Source: Dorea_A amylophila
Lineage (GTDB): Bacteria; Bacillota; Clostridia; Lachnospirales; Lachnospiraceae
Direction: 5' to 3'
NCBI RefSeq assembly: GCF_025567265.1
Contig: NZ_JAOQJW010000009.1
Span: 62,001 to 126,000, forward strand
Length of the DNA: 64,000 nt
Numbering within the stretch: position 1 is the first letter of the stretch; each line of letters begins with the position of its first letter. Below are positions 16,848-25,348 of this stretch, one piece after another. The notes under the pieces are model-generated. The model was given only the letters and a program-made list of their open reading frames with translations, did not search any database and was not told the origin of the DNA. The position numbers and the translations under genes are program-made.

Positions 16848-16997
16848 TTAGTGTCCCTTACTACCAACAACTGCCTTAAGAGTTGCAACAATGAAATACC
16901 ACATACTATTGATATTTTCCAGCTTTAAGGCTTCCATCTTTTTCTCCATAACTTCCTTTTTATTTTCATTGTTTTCTTTAAAATCGTTAATTTTCAT
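16848..16997 (-). CDS. yydF: YydF-like epipeptide precursor, copy 1
   Basis: A 49-residue precursor, first gene of the operon. It differs from copy 2 only in the leader (Asp5, Asn12, Glu18 and Lys19 instead of Glu, Thr, Asp and Gln); residues 20-49 are identical, including the core from W33. Many synonymous differences exist in the DNA, so the duplication is not recent and the core has been kept by selection. The ribosome binding site is weaker (AAAGG, 12 nt away) than that of copy 2. Confidence 0.9.
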   Translation of the reverse strand: MKINDFKENNENKKEVMEKKMEALKLENINSMWYFIVATLKAVVGSKGH

Positions 16998-17176
16998 TTT
17001 TATACCCAACCTTTCTTCTTTTCACTAACTATTTTTTACACTTTACAGTGTTTTCAAAATTTCTATTCCCTTTTGCTTAATATATTTTTGTGGGACTTCT
17101 TGTTTTCTCTGAAACCATTGATGTATTTCTTACCTCCCTGTGTTTATTCCTAATCCATATGTATTAGATGTTTTGT
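16998..17176 (-). promoter_or_regulatory. Long leader of the epipeptide operon
   Basis: About 170 nt separate the predicted promoter from the first precursor. The leader contains GGGAGG at 17138-17133. It is followed by an open 28-codon frame (17126-17043, beginning with ATA CAT CAA TGG) that has no normal start codon, and by a 13-codon frame from ATG 17118. Neither is convincing as a gene. It may be a decayed gene or a regulatory leader. Confidence 0.35.
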
Positions 17177-17240
17177 AGTATAGCACTCAATACAAATAAT
17201 AGTTATTTTTGTCCACCAAATATTATTTTTATGACCACAA
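17177..17240 (-). promoter_or_regulatory. LytTR-type promoter of the epipeptide operon
   Basis: On the minus strand TGGTCA starts at 17237 and TGGACA at 17215, exactly 22 bp apart. The second ends 27 nt before an extended -10 box TGCTATACT (TATACT 17182-17177). No -35 consensus is present. TGGACAAAAAT is identical to 11 bp of the agrB promoter, and both spacings match it to the base. Confidence 0.75.
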
Positions 17241-17282
17241 AAAATGCCGCTACAGGTTTATCACCCGTAACGGCATTTTCCT
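17239..17282. terminator. Bidirectional terminator between element backbone and epipeptide operon
   Basis: AAAAATGCCGCTACAGG pairs with CCCGTAACGGCATTTT, with T runs on both sides. It ends the minus-strand conjugation operon just upstream of the epipeptide promoter and insulates that promoter. Its sequence resembles the terminator at 5850-5892. Confidence 0.8.
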
Positions 17283-17287
17283 TTATT

Positions 17288-17527
17288 TTATTCCGCTTTT
17301 TCTTCATTACCGGATTTTAAATATGTCATGACCTCTTCCACTGTTTTTCCGGAAGCAAGTAAGGCGCTAAAGATTTCATCTTTCTGTTTATCTTCAATCT
17401 TCTTCCTAAGTTCTTTTGCTTTCAAACGCAGTTCTTTTAATTCTGCCTCTGTTGTTTTAATCTCCTGCTCTGTCTTCATAAGCATTTCTTCAAGAGAAAG
17501 ATTTTCTACTTTTTTACGTCTTGGCAT
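17288..17527 (-). CDS. DUF4315 family small coiled-coil protein
   Basis: A 79-residue basic/acidic coiled coil (SLEEMLMKTEQEIKTTEAEL onward) with a C-terminal FSALLASGKTVEEVMTYL helix, which fits DUF4315 proteins of Tn1549-like elements. The start is MPRRKK at 17527, with GGGAGG 7 nt upstream; five extra residues in the open frame are unlikely. It is the last backbone gene before the cargo block. Function unknown. Confidence 0.75.
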   Translation of the reverse strand: MPRRKKVENLSLEEMLMKTEQEIKTTEAELKELRLKAKELRKKIEDKQKDEIFSALLASGKTVEEVMTYLKSGNEEKAE

Positions 17528-17605
17528 ACTGTTTCCTCCCATGCTGATATTTCCTTCATTCTACCATTATTGTTCCAAAAATACCAGTCTTTTTATGAAT
17601 CGCTC

Positions 17606-18214
17606 CTATCTCCCTCTTCGCTGCTGTTTCTGGCTTTTGGCATATTCCATCTTTTTATTGTATTCGTCCATGATTGCACTTTCCAGATCTGCCTTAAATT
17701 CTGCATTGACTGCATGGGCAATATCCTCCCTCTCTCCTTTTGCAGAATTTTTCTGAGGCATACCTACAAAAGTTTTTCCGTTCCATGCCTGGATCACATG
17801 AAGCTGCTGGATTGCCAATACGTCCTGCAGACGAATGGCTACATCTGCCTTAAATGTATCGCTTCCCTGTACCGGATTTACACTCAGATTGTAATACAGC
17901 TCTTCCTCTCCCCAACAGCCCTTACAGTCTGTTTTCGTTTCTGTCATATTCTCATAGGCTTCCCTTACGGTATCCAACACTTCCTTTTGAAATTCCTTAT
18001 CCGTAAACCGGAAAAAAGGAACATACTCCCCTGTTTCATAATCTCTGTAACGGGGCATATCGAGATACAGATTTCCTTTCGAGGACTCTTTAATTGCAAG
18101 GCTTTTCACACAGAAGGCCTCATCAAAGGTAATGGTAGCAAATCCTTTCAGGTTATTGATTTTTCCTTCTTCCTGTTTCAATTCCGGTTTATATACTCTG
18201 ATATTATATTCCAT
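17606..18214 (-). CDS. SpoVG-like domain protein
   Basis: A 202-residue protein. The N-terminal 90 residues (GFATITFDEAFCVKSLAIKE, then LYLDMPRYRD) have the SpoVG nucleic-acid-binding fold pattern, and a similar half-repeat follows at about 135-180 (FKADVAIRLQDVLAIQQLHV, FVGMPQK). So it looks like two SpoVG-like units, the second degenerate. It follows AAAGGAGATCACAAT and lies 31 nt after the giant helicase. Common in this element class; role unknown. Confidence 0.75.
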   Translation of the reverse strand: MEYNIRVYKPELKQEEGKINNLKGFATITFDEAFCVKSLAIKESSKGNLYLDMPRYRDYETGEYVPFFRFTDKEFQKEVLDTVREAYENMTETKTDCKGCWGEEELYYNLSVNPVQGSDTFKADVAIRLQDVLAIQQLHVIQAWNGKTFVGMPQKNSAKGEREDIAHAVNAEFKADLESAIMDEYNKKMEYAKSQKQQRRGR

Positions 18215-18245
18215 ATTGTGATCTCCTTTTCTACTCTATTTTTCG

Positions 18246-21200
18246 TTACCGAACTGCTGTCTGGCATGGAAGATTTTTAGTTTCCTCCTGCACTTCCACA
18301 CACTCCTCCTGGTCCTTGATTTCCAGTTCTGCATCAATCTCCATCTGCCGGGTAATATTCTCTTTTAAAAGCTCCTCATACGGGAAGGGCTTTTCATATT
18401 CCTGCTTTGCATTTTTTATCTCATTTTCGCAGGTCTTAATTTCTTTTTGAACCTCCTCCACTGCTTTATCAAGGGCATTCAAGCGGTTTTCTATACGAAC
18501 CATGTTGCCGGAGTCACTGCTTTTTAACTCCACACTATACTCCTTCTCTCCCTGAAGGAACAAGCTCGGCCCCAGCATATCATTCTGAACAGATACCTGA
18601 AACCCCTTATACATACCGACTTCGTACCTGGTAAAAGCCGTCACTCCTTCTATAATCCCACGCAGAACTTCGCCTGCTTCTTTGTGTTTCTCATAAACTT
18701 TTCCCTGCAGCGTGATTGCAAACCCCGGTTGTACTTCCATAGCCTGGTTCCTGCGCTCCAAATCCTTTTGAAGTAATTGCAGTTCTCCCTTCAGACTTTC
18801 TATCCTTTTCGGATACTGGAAAGTGACCGCATCTTGCAGGGCAAACCTTTTCCCTTCATGTGCAGCTTTTAAAATTCTCAGACGTGCTACTTCATTATCT
18901 ACTTGTATTTTTTCCATGATCAGGGGATTTTCAGAAGCTACCGCTTTAATCTCTGCAAAGTTTAGTACGGTTTCATCTATATCCTCACAGATCCTTGCCA
19001 GTTCCCGGCTGGTAAATACCTGGCTGATAAACCGCTGTTTTGTTTCTACAATGCCCCATAAATAAGCATCAAAAGAACCCTTTGTTACATAGCGGTAAAT
19101 ATTGACTTCCTCATTTTCATTCCCCTGGCGGATAATACGCCCTTCCCGCTGTTCAATATCAGAGGGTTTCCAGGGACAGTCGATATGATGAGCCGCCACC
19201 ATTCTGGTCTGGATATTGGTTCCTACCCCCAGTTTTTCGGTACTTCCTATAATAATCCGTTTCCTTCCGGCTCTGACATCGGAAAACATGCGGTCCCTCT
19301 GTTCATCTGTTTTTGCATCATGGATAAAGCAGATTTCTTCCTCTGGAACACCTCTGGTAATCAGTTCCTGTTTTAAATAATCATAGACGGTAAATGCTTT
19401 TCCAGGTCCGGGTGTCCCAATATCCGAAAAGACAATCTGGGTTCCTTTCTGTTCCTGGGACTGTACATATTCCTGGTAAATGTTTTCTACTGCTTTATTC
19501 AGTTTGGAATCCGAATCTACCGAAGCATAACTGTCCAAAAGCCGGGAATCTGTACCCAAGAGCCTTGCTTCCCCGGTAATCCGGAGCATATTGTCGTCCT
19601 TTGGATCTACCACACCTCTATGGATTGCTTCTGCCCTTTCCACCATTTCCTGCATACGTTCTTTGACATAATCAGAGGCTTCCGATACTATAACCTTATA
19701 TTTTCCGTCCTTTAATTCTGGCCGCTTAATATCCAGCATATCAGGCAGAATGATGTCTGCCACTTCTTTAAACAGGTGTATCAGTTCCGGCAGATTGATA
19801 AACTTATTAAACCTGGTCCGCATCCGGTAACCGGTACCCTCCGGTGCCAATTCCAGGGAACTGGTAACTTCCCCAAACACAGAAGCCCATGCATCAAAAT
19901 GGTAAATCCCCTTTTCGTGAAGCCGCCTTTCCTGCAGATATAACTGCATCACATAAAGTTCCACCATAGAATTTGACAAAGGGGTTCCCGTTGCCATAAT
20001 GACGCCCCTTCCCTGATTTTTTTCGTTGATATACTGGATTTTCATTCGCATATCCATAGCCCTCTGGGAACCGCTGGAACCCAGGCCCGCAACATTGTTC
20101 ATTTTCGTAAAAACTTCCAAGTTCTTGAACAGGTGTGCTTCGTCTACAAATAAGGCGTCTACGCCCGTTTCTTCAAAGTACATCACATCATCTTTGATTT
20201 CTTCATTGTTCAGTTCTTCGATTTTCTCTAGCAGTTTTTTCTTTCTGCTTTCCATCTGCTTTATGGACCAGTTCTTTCCCTCTTCTTCCCTTGCCCGGTT
20301 AATGGCTTCTACCAGTTGCTCTGCCTGCTCTTCCATCATGGCTCTTTGCCGGTCAGGGGAAATGGCAATTCGTTGGAACTGAGTATGGCCAATAATAATA
20401 CAGTCATAATCCCCTGTTGCCATTCTGGCAATCATACGCCTGCGGTTTTCCTTCTGAAAATCTTCTTTTCTGGTAATCAGGATCTTCGCATCTGGGTAGG
20501 CGCGCAAAAATTCTGCTCCCATCTGGAAGGTCAGGTGGTTCGGAACGGTAAGAAGGGGTTTCGTTGCCAGCCCCAGCCTCCTCATCTCCATACAGATGCA
20601 GATCATTTCCAGAGATTTACCAGCGCCTACCGTATGGGCAAGCAAGGTATTTCCTCCACACAGCAATGCCCTTGCCACAGCATTTTTCTGATAAGGACGC
20701 AGCTTTAGCAGAGGGTTCAGTCCCGGCAGTTTTAAATAAGAGCCATCATAGCTTCGTTGTCTGTCGCAGTTAAAGGTTTCATTGTAAAAATCCACATATT
20801 TTTTTCTGCGCTCCGGCTCCTTAAAAATCCAGTCCCGGAAGGCTTCTTTTATCTGCTCCGCCTTATCCCTGGCAAGCATGGTTTCCTTCCGATTGATCAC
20901 ATAACGTATTTTTTCCCCTTCCTGCACCCGATCCCTTATGGTCACAATCCGGCTGTTTAACAGTTCCTCTATAATGCTGATCGCATCCATAAATCTTGTG
21001 CCATAGGTTTGTCTGGTACGAATGGTTCCTCCAAAAAAGTTTCCCCTGTCAATATGGTAAGACATATCTGCATCTAAGCGCTCAATCTTGAGGGCATGGC
21101 CACTATGAGCGCAATAGTTTCTCTGGTTGCTCTCCGGGATTTCCAAAAGCTCATAGATAAACTGTTCGTAATCCTCATTTTCAATCCAGGTTGTTCCCAG

Positions 21201-24200
21201 TTTTACACTGATCTCAGGCGCTGTCAGTTCTTTTGGCTGTACCTTTTCCAGTGCTTCCACGTTGTCTACAAACAAGGGATTATTCTGCGCATAAATCCTA
21301 GCAGTACGGAGCTTCTGCCGCACATTGCCGCTTAAATACTCATCTGCGGTTTCCCACCCTGCATTGGGATCTTCTTCTTTTGCCAGTACCGGGTTCTGGT
21401 AGATTAACCCTTTTAATTCCTGGAGCATTTCTTTCCTGTTTCCCGGATAAAGAGAGAGCATATAGGGAATATCCACCCGGTTATATTCTGACAGACTGAT
21501 ATGCAATGCTTCCTGGGCATTTTCCACTTTGTCTATCACATCTCTGGGGCGTATGGTCCTTTTGTAAAAAATATCAGCTTTGGTTACATTTTTGTCCTCG
21601 TCAACCACTTCCAGGGAAGAAAGCAGGGGATAATCATTGTCCTGCCGGAACGCCATTTTATTTGTCCGGTCACAGAAATATCCATGCGTTTTCACAAAGG
21701 CATCATACAAACGGTTTAACTGTTCCTGTGCCTTTTTCAGTTCCTGGTCAGAACAATTTTCCTGCTGTATCTGTAAAATTTCACGCACCAGAAGGCGGAT
21801 CTTATGCATGGCACGTATCCGACGCTTCACACTTTCCTTTACCTGGCTCCGGTATAAAGACTCCCCTTCCCGGTAATATACTTCGTCCTGTATCACCGTA
21901 AACGTATAATTAGGTATCTCTGGAGAAGCAGCTAAGACGTCCTGCTCTTCCTTCTTTTTTTCTGCTATGCTTTCTTCATAACAGTTTTTAGGAAGCTCTC
22001 CAACTGCGTCCAAAATTCCTTTTTCCAGGTCAAAGTCTTCCGCTTCATTGACCAGGGCTGTATATTTGGAATCTTTCCCGAAAAACTGTTCAAACCAGAC
22101 CATTTTCCCAAGCATCATTTCCGGGTGTTCCAGATAATACTCATTCACCGGCACCATGTCTTCTGTAAGCCCTGTATAAGTCCAGATCGGCTCCCCAATC
22201 GAAGGCTCTGCTTTTTTCTGAAAAAACAAAAGGTCACTGGTAACTGCGGTATTGGCGCTCTTTCCAAAAGAATCTGCCGGAAGCCGGACTGCCCCTAAAA
22301 GGTCTGCCTGTTCTGCCAGATTTTTTCTCACAGTGCTGTCATTTTTATCCAACGTTCCTTTTGAAGTTACCACTGCCAAAATGCCTCCTGGCCGAAGGAG
22401 GTCCAGGCTTTTCCGGATAAAATAATCATGGACTTTCAGCTTCATCTTTTTATATCGGGGATCATACAAGCGGAAGTCCCCAAAAGGCACGTTTCCCACA
22501 ATCACATCAAAGCTGTTATCCTCAAATTCCGTTTTTTCAAATCCTTTGATCTGGATACTGGCTGAAGGGTGGAGCTTTTGTGCAATCCTTCCGCTTATGG
22601 CATCAATCTCCACACCATAAAGCTGGGATTTTTGCATATTTTCCGGAAGACCATGAAAAAAGTTTCCAATCCCCATAGCCGGTTCCAGAATTTTTCCCTT
22701 CTGGAATCCAAACTGCTCCAGGGCTTTATAAACACCCCGCACGACTTCCGGCGGCGTATAAAAAGAACTGTTGACACTGGCCCTTGCCTGGGCGTATTCT
22801 TCTGCGGTCAACAGTTCCTTCAATTCCTGATATTCTTTTTTCCACTCCGGGCGTTTACTGTTAAAAGCATTTGGCAACCCGCCCCACCCTACATACCCCG
22901 CAAGAATTTCCTGTTCTTCTTTTGTGGCATTTCTCTCTTCCTGCTCCAGTGTTTTTAAGATACGGATCGCCCGGATATTTTTCTGATACCGGCTTTTATC
23001 CCCACCGGTAAACTGAAGCCACCCTTCTGGGTAATAATAATCTCCGGCTTCTACCTTACCTTCTGTCTGGACAGAGGTTCTTCCTTCCTGCCAAAGCTCT
23101 TCTTTTTTAAGAATTTCGCTATATTCTTCCCATAATGCAGGAAACCAGGGAAGCAGACGGTACATATTCTCCTGCTGCTCTAAGGTTTCTGAATCTTCGG
23201 TATAGGCAATCTGGTCCTCCTCTGCCAGATGTGCAGTAAGCCCGCCAAACTGATCCCAGGAAAGTTCCTGCAGAAAATCTTGGCTTTCCGGCAGGGTGAT
23301 CTTAATCCCATTTTCCTGAATACAAAGCTCATAGCTTCCATGTTCTGTCCGCACCAGATAATAAGGCTGGCCTTCCGGTACTTCCCGAAGCAAAAGCATC
23401 TTCAAAAAATGGTCTTTTTCTTCCGGTAGCTGATTGGTCGTATAGACCAGACAGAGCATTTTCTTTAAAATATCCGCCTGGATATTCTGTTTATAAAAGG
23501 CTATGCCAATCTCTTCTAATGGGATTGGTTCCTTTTCCTCAATCACTTCCTGCACTTTCTCTGGCTGTAAGGTTTCTTCCTCTGTTTCTTCCCCATTTTC
23601 TAAGGCTTCCTCCGATACAGATAACAAAGGAAGATAGGTCCCTTTTTCAATCCGTTTCCCAATTTCCAAAGAAACTTCGTCCCAGTACCAGAACGCCTCC
23701 TTCATGGAAGTTCCCTCACTCCAAAGAATATAAAAACCACTGGAACCGCTTTCTGCGGTCAGGATACCGTCTTTTGTATGGGCTTCTCTTTTTACATCTC
23801 CATACAATTCATAAAGATAGGCTTCCCGGTCTGTTTCCTCTGGATTGTTCCGGTAAAACTCATAAATTTTATATGGTATCTCCTGCCCTGTCATTTCCAG
23901 AAGGATTTTCTCTTTCTGCCAGTTTTCCGGCTGTGCAGGTTCTATCTCCCCAGACAGAAAAGGAACCGCCGAAGCAGTTCCTTTCTCTGTATCCTCTTCT
24001 GTTTTTTCCTGTTTTATCCGATCCTGGGGTGAATGATCTCCTCCATAACCTGTTTCTGCGCTTCCATGTCCGCCTGTATCCGAAGGTTGGTCATTTCCAA
24101 CGTATTGTAAGGGTCGGTCCTGTCCTCTCTGGTCCAGGTCTTCAGAAGACTTTCTGCCAGTTTCTCGTGGTATTCCTCCGCTTCTGTCTGGATTTTCATA

Positions 24201-25133
24201 AGCCGCTCCATCAGTTTCCCGGACAGGAGCATCATTTCGTATTGTGCCTGGTCCGTTCTCTTCATTTCCTGTGCTGCGATCCTGCCGTAACGGTTCAGGG
24301 ACGCCAGTATCTTCTCCTCGCTCATCACGCCCTCTAAGACTGGTATCTGTACGCCATTCATTTCCCTGTACTGGATTCCTGCGATCCCTTCCATAATACT
24401 GCCTCCTTTCAAGGTCTATGTTCTTCATGGTCCTTGCAATCTGTAACACAATCCGCCCAGATAAATGGGATACTAACCGTCCTGTCCGGTACAGAACCTC
24501 CTCATTCTCTGAAAAACCGCAGATAAAAGAAAAATCCAGGGTGTCATCTCGGATACCGCAGCGGCTTTCCACCGCATAACAGACACTGTTTACAAGAAAC
24601 TCTGTAATCTGGTTTTCTTTTACCTCCTGTCCCTCTCCGGTAAGGACAGCCAGCTTCTGCAAGGATTTTAAAATTTCATATTCCTCTTCTATCATAAACC
24701 AAACATTTGTTCTTGTAAAGGCGTCTAAAGAATTTTTAAACTTTTTTTCCTGTTCGTAGATTTCCGGGAACAGCTCCCTTGCCAGCAGTCTGCGGTTTGT
24801 CCCATTCACCTGCCAGTTCCAGGGCCGGATTCCCTGTCCCTTTACATCTTGAATATCATAAACATGGGTAACTCCTTCCCCGAAAATTTTGGAAGGAAAT
24901 ACTGCAATTCCTTTACTTCCTCTGGCAACCGGCAAATCCATTTCCAGCCAGGCATCATATCCTGCAAGAACGGACGCATCTGGGCGCTGGGCATATACCA
25001 TACAGGTATTTAAGAAGTCCAACTGATACAAGCGCCCCATGCAGAAAAGAAAATTTTTCCAGGAATCCTCCGACTCTGAAATCCAGTGTATGGTTTCCTC
25101 ATACAGTTCCCGTACTTTTGTGATATGCTTCAT
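18246..25133 (-). CDS. Giant methylase-helicase of the conjugative element
   Basis: A 2295-residue protein. The N-terminal 240 residues resemble ArdC/LtrC-type mobile-element domains. A hydrophilic, Arg/Gly/Asp-rich linker (about 246-373) overlaps the tnpV gene in another frame. An N6-adenine methylase-like domain follows near 810-1000, with motif I EPAMGIGNFF and NPPF-like GNVPFGDF. A SNF2/DEAD helicase spans about 1490-2060, with Walker A HTVGAGKSLEM, box II VDEAHLFKN, ATGTPLSNSM and motif VI QREGRIIRQGNENE. A coiled coil ends it. Homologues are conserved in Tn1549-like elements and are thought to protect or process transferred DNA. It overlaps the DpnD/PcfM-like gene by 4 nt. Confidence 0.88.
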   Translation of the reverse strand: MKHITKVRELYEETIHWISESEDSWKNFLFCMGRLYQLDFLNTCMVYAQRPDASVLAGYDAWLEMDLPVARGSKGIAVFPSKIFGEGVTHVYDIQDVKGQGIRPWNWQVNGTNRRLLARELFPEIYEQEKKFKNSLDAFTRTNVWFMIEEEYEILKSLQKLAVLTGEGQEVKENQITEFLVNSVCYAVESRCGIRDDTLDFSFICGFSENEEVLYRTGRLVSHLSGRIVLQIARTMKNIDLERRQYYGRDRRNPVQGNEWRTDTSLRGRDERGEDTGVPEPLRQDRSTGNEENGPGTIRNDAPVRETDGAAYENPDRSGGIPRETGRKSSEDLDQRGQDRPLQYVGNDQPSDTGGHGSAETGYGGDHSPQDRIKQEKTEEDTEKGTASAVPFLSGEIEPAQPENWQKEKILLEMTGQEIPYKIYEFYRNNPEETDREAYLYELYGDVKREAHTKDGILTAESGSSGFYILWSEGTSMKEAFWYWDEVSLEIGKRIEKGTYLPLLSVSEEALENGEETEEETLQPEKVQEVIEEKEPIPLEEIGIAFYKQNIQADILKKMLCLVYTTNQLPEEKDHFLKMLLLREVPEGQPYYLVRTEHGSYELCIQENGIKITLPESQDFLQELSWDQFGGLTAHLAEEDQIAYTEDSETLEQQENMYRLLPWFPALWEEYSEILKKEELWQEGRTSVQTEGKVEAGDYYYPEGWLQFTGGDKSRYQKNIRAIRILKTLEQEERNATKEEQEILAGYVGWGGLPNAFNSKRPEWKKEYQELKELLTAEEYAQARASVNSSFYTPPEVVRGVYKALEQFGFQKGKILEPAMGIGNFFHGLPENMQKSQLYGVEIDAISGRIAQKLHPSASIQIKGFEKTEFEDNSFDVIVGNVPFGDFRLYDPRYKKMKLKVHDYFIRKSLDLLRPGGILAVVTSKGTLDKNDSTVRKNLAEQADLLGAVRLPADSFGKSANTAVTSDLLFFQKKAEPSIGEPIWTYTGLTEDMVPVNEYYLEHPEMMLGKMVWFEQFFGKDSKYTALVNEAEDFDLEKGILDAVGELPKNCYEESIAEKKKEEQDVLAASPEIPNYTFTVIQDEVYYREGESLYRSQVKESVKRRIRAMHKIRLLVREILQIQQENCSDQELKKAQEQLNRLYDAFVKTHGYFCDRTNKMAFRQDNDYPLLSSLEVVDEDKNVTKADIFYKRTIRPRDVIDKVENAQEALHISLSEYNRVDIPYMLSLYPGNRKEMLQELKGLIYQNPVLAKEEDPNAGWETADEYLSGNVRQKLRTARIYAQNNPLFVDNVEALEKVQPKELTAPEISVKLGTTWIENEDYEQFIYELLEIPESNQRNYCAHSGHALKIERLDADMSYHIDRGNFFGGTIRTRQTYGTRFMDAISIIEELLNSRIVTIRDRVQEGEKIRYVINRKETMLARDKAEQIKEAFRDWIFKEPERRKKYVDFYNETFNCDRQRSYDGSYLKLPGLNPLLKLRPYQKNAVARALLCGGNTLLAHTVGAGKSLEMICICMEMRRLGLATKPLLTVPNHLTFQMGAEFLRAYPDAKILITRKEDFQKENRRRMIARMATGDYDCIIIGHTQFQRIAISPDRQRAMMEEQAEQLVEAINRAREEEGKNWSIKQMESRKKKLLEKIEELNNEEIKDDVMYFEETGVDALFVDEAHLFKNLEVFTKMNNVAGLGSSGSQRAMDMRMKIQYINEKNQGRGVIMATGTPLSNSMVELYVMQLYLQERRLHEKGIYHFDAWASVFGEVTSSLELAPEGTGYRMRTRFNKFINLPELIHLFKEVADIILPDMLDIKRPELKDGKYKVIVSEASDYVKERMQEMVERAEAIHRGVVDPKDDNMLRITGEARLLGTDSRLLDSYASVDSDSKLNKAVENIYQEYVQSQEQKGTQIVFSDIGTPGPGKAFTVYDYLKQELITRGVPEEEICFIHDAKTDEQRDRMFSDVRAGRKRIIIGSTEKLGVGTNIQTRMVAAHHIDCPWKPSDIEQREGRIIRQGNENEEVNIYRYVTKGSFDAYLWGIVETKQRFISQVFTSRELARICEDIDETVLNFAEIKAVASENPLIMEKIQVDNEVARLRILKAAHEGKRFALQDAVTFQYPKRIESLKGELQLLQKDLERRNQAMEVQPGFAITLQGKVYEKHKEAGEVLRGIIEGVTAFTRYEVGMYKGFQVSVQNDMLGPSLFLQGEKEYSVELKSSDSGNMVRIENRLNALDKAVEEVQKEIKTCENEIKNAKQEYEKPFPYEELLKENITRQMEIDAELEIKDQEECVEVQEETKNLPCQTAVR
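24014..24394 (-). CDS. tnpV: TnpV-like protein overprinted inside the helicase gene
   Basis: A 126-residue frame lies entirely within the helicase gene in another reading frame. Its ATG at 24394 has a near-perfect AAAGGAGG 7 nt upstream. The protein resembles transposon TnpV: NGVQIPVLEGV, RYGRIAAQEMKRTDQAQYEM, MLLSGKLMERLMKI, then a helical end NLRIQADMEAQKQVMEEII like the usual MNNIRxxAxEII. The overlapped helicase region is a low-complexity linker, which could tolerate a second coding frame. The function of TnpV is unknown. I consider it a real dual-coding gene, although only the ribosome binding site and family resemblance support it. Confidence 0.7.
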   Translation of the reverse strand: MEGIAGIQYREMNGVQIPVLEGVMSEEKILASLNRYGRIAAQEMKRTDQAQYEMMLLSGKLMERLMKIQTEAEEYHEKLAESLLKTWTREDRTDPYNTLEMTNLRIQADMEAQKQVMEEIIHPRIG

Positions 25134-25336
25134 CTGCTGTTCCTTCTTTCTTTTACAGGTACCAGTTCTTTTGCAGAAATATCACGATAGGAAAAATCAT
25201 CTGCCCCCAGCACGATTTTTTCTGCATAATAATCTGCTTCTGCTTTTGCAGTTGCCTCCAGTTCATTCCTGCCCCGGTATCTTACTTTTTTCTCCAGGAC
25301 TTCTGTTATGGTCACTTCATATTCTTTTTCGTCCAT
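25130..25336 (-). CDS. DpnD/PcfM-like small protein
   Basis: A 68-residue protein with the pattern YEVTITEVLEKKVRYRGRNE, ATAKAEADYYAEKIVL, DFSYRDIS, typical of the DpnD/PcfM family found in conjugative elements. Its stop codon overlaps the helicase ATG (4 nt). GAAAGGAGAAGC precedes the start. No enzymatic motif. Confidence 0.75.
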   Translation of the reverse strand: MDEKEYEVTITEVLEKKVRYRGRNELEATAKAEADYYAEKIVLGADDFSYRDISAKELVPVKERRNSR

Positions 25337-25348
25337 GCTTCTCCTTTC

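Noticed and set aside
23519..24337. 272-codon plus-strand frame opposite the helicase
   Set aside because: A shadow of the low-complexity linker, with Pro/Leu/Phe-rich composition and no ribosome binding site.
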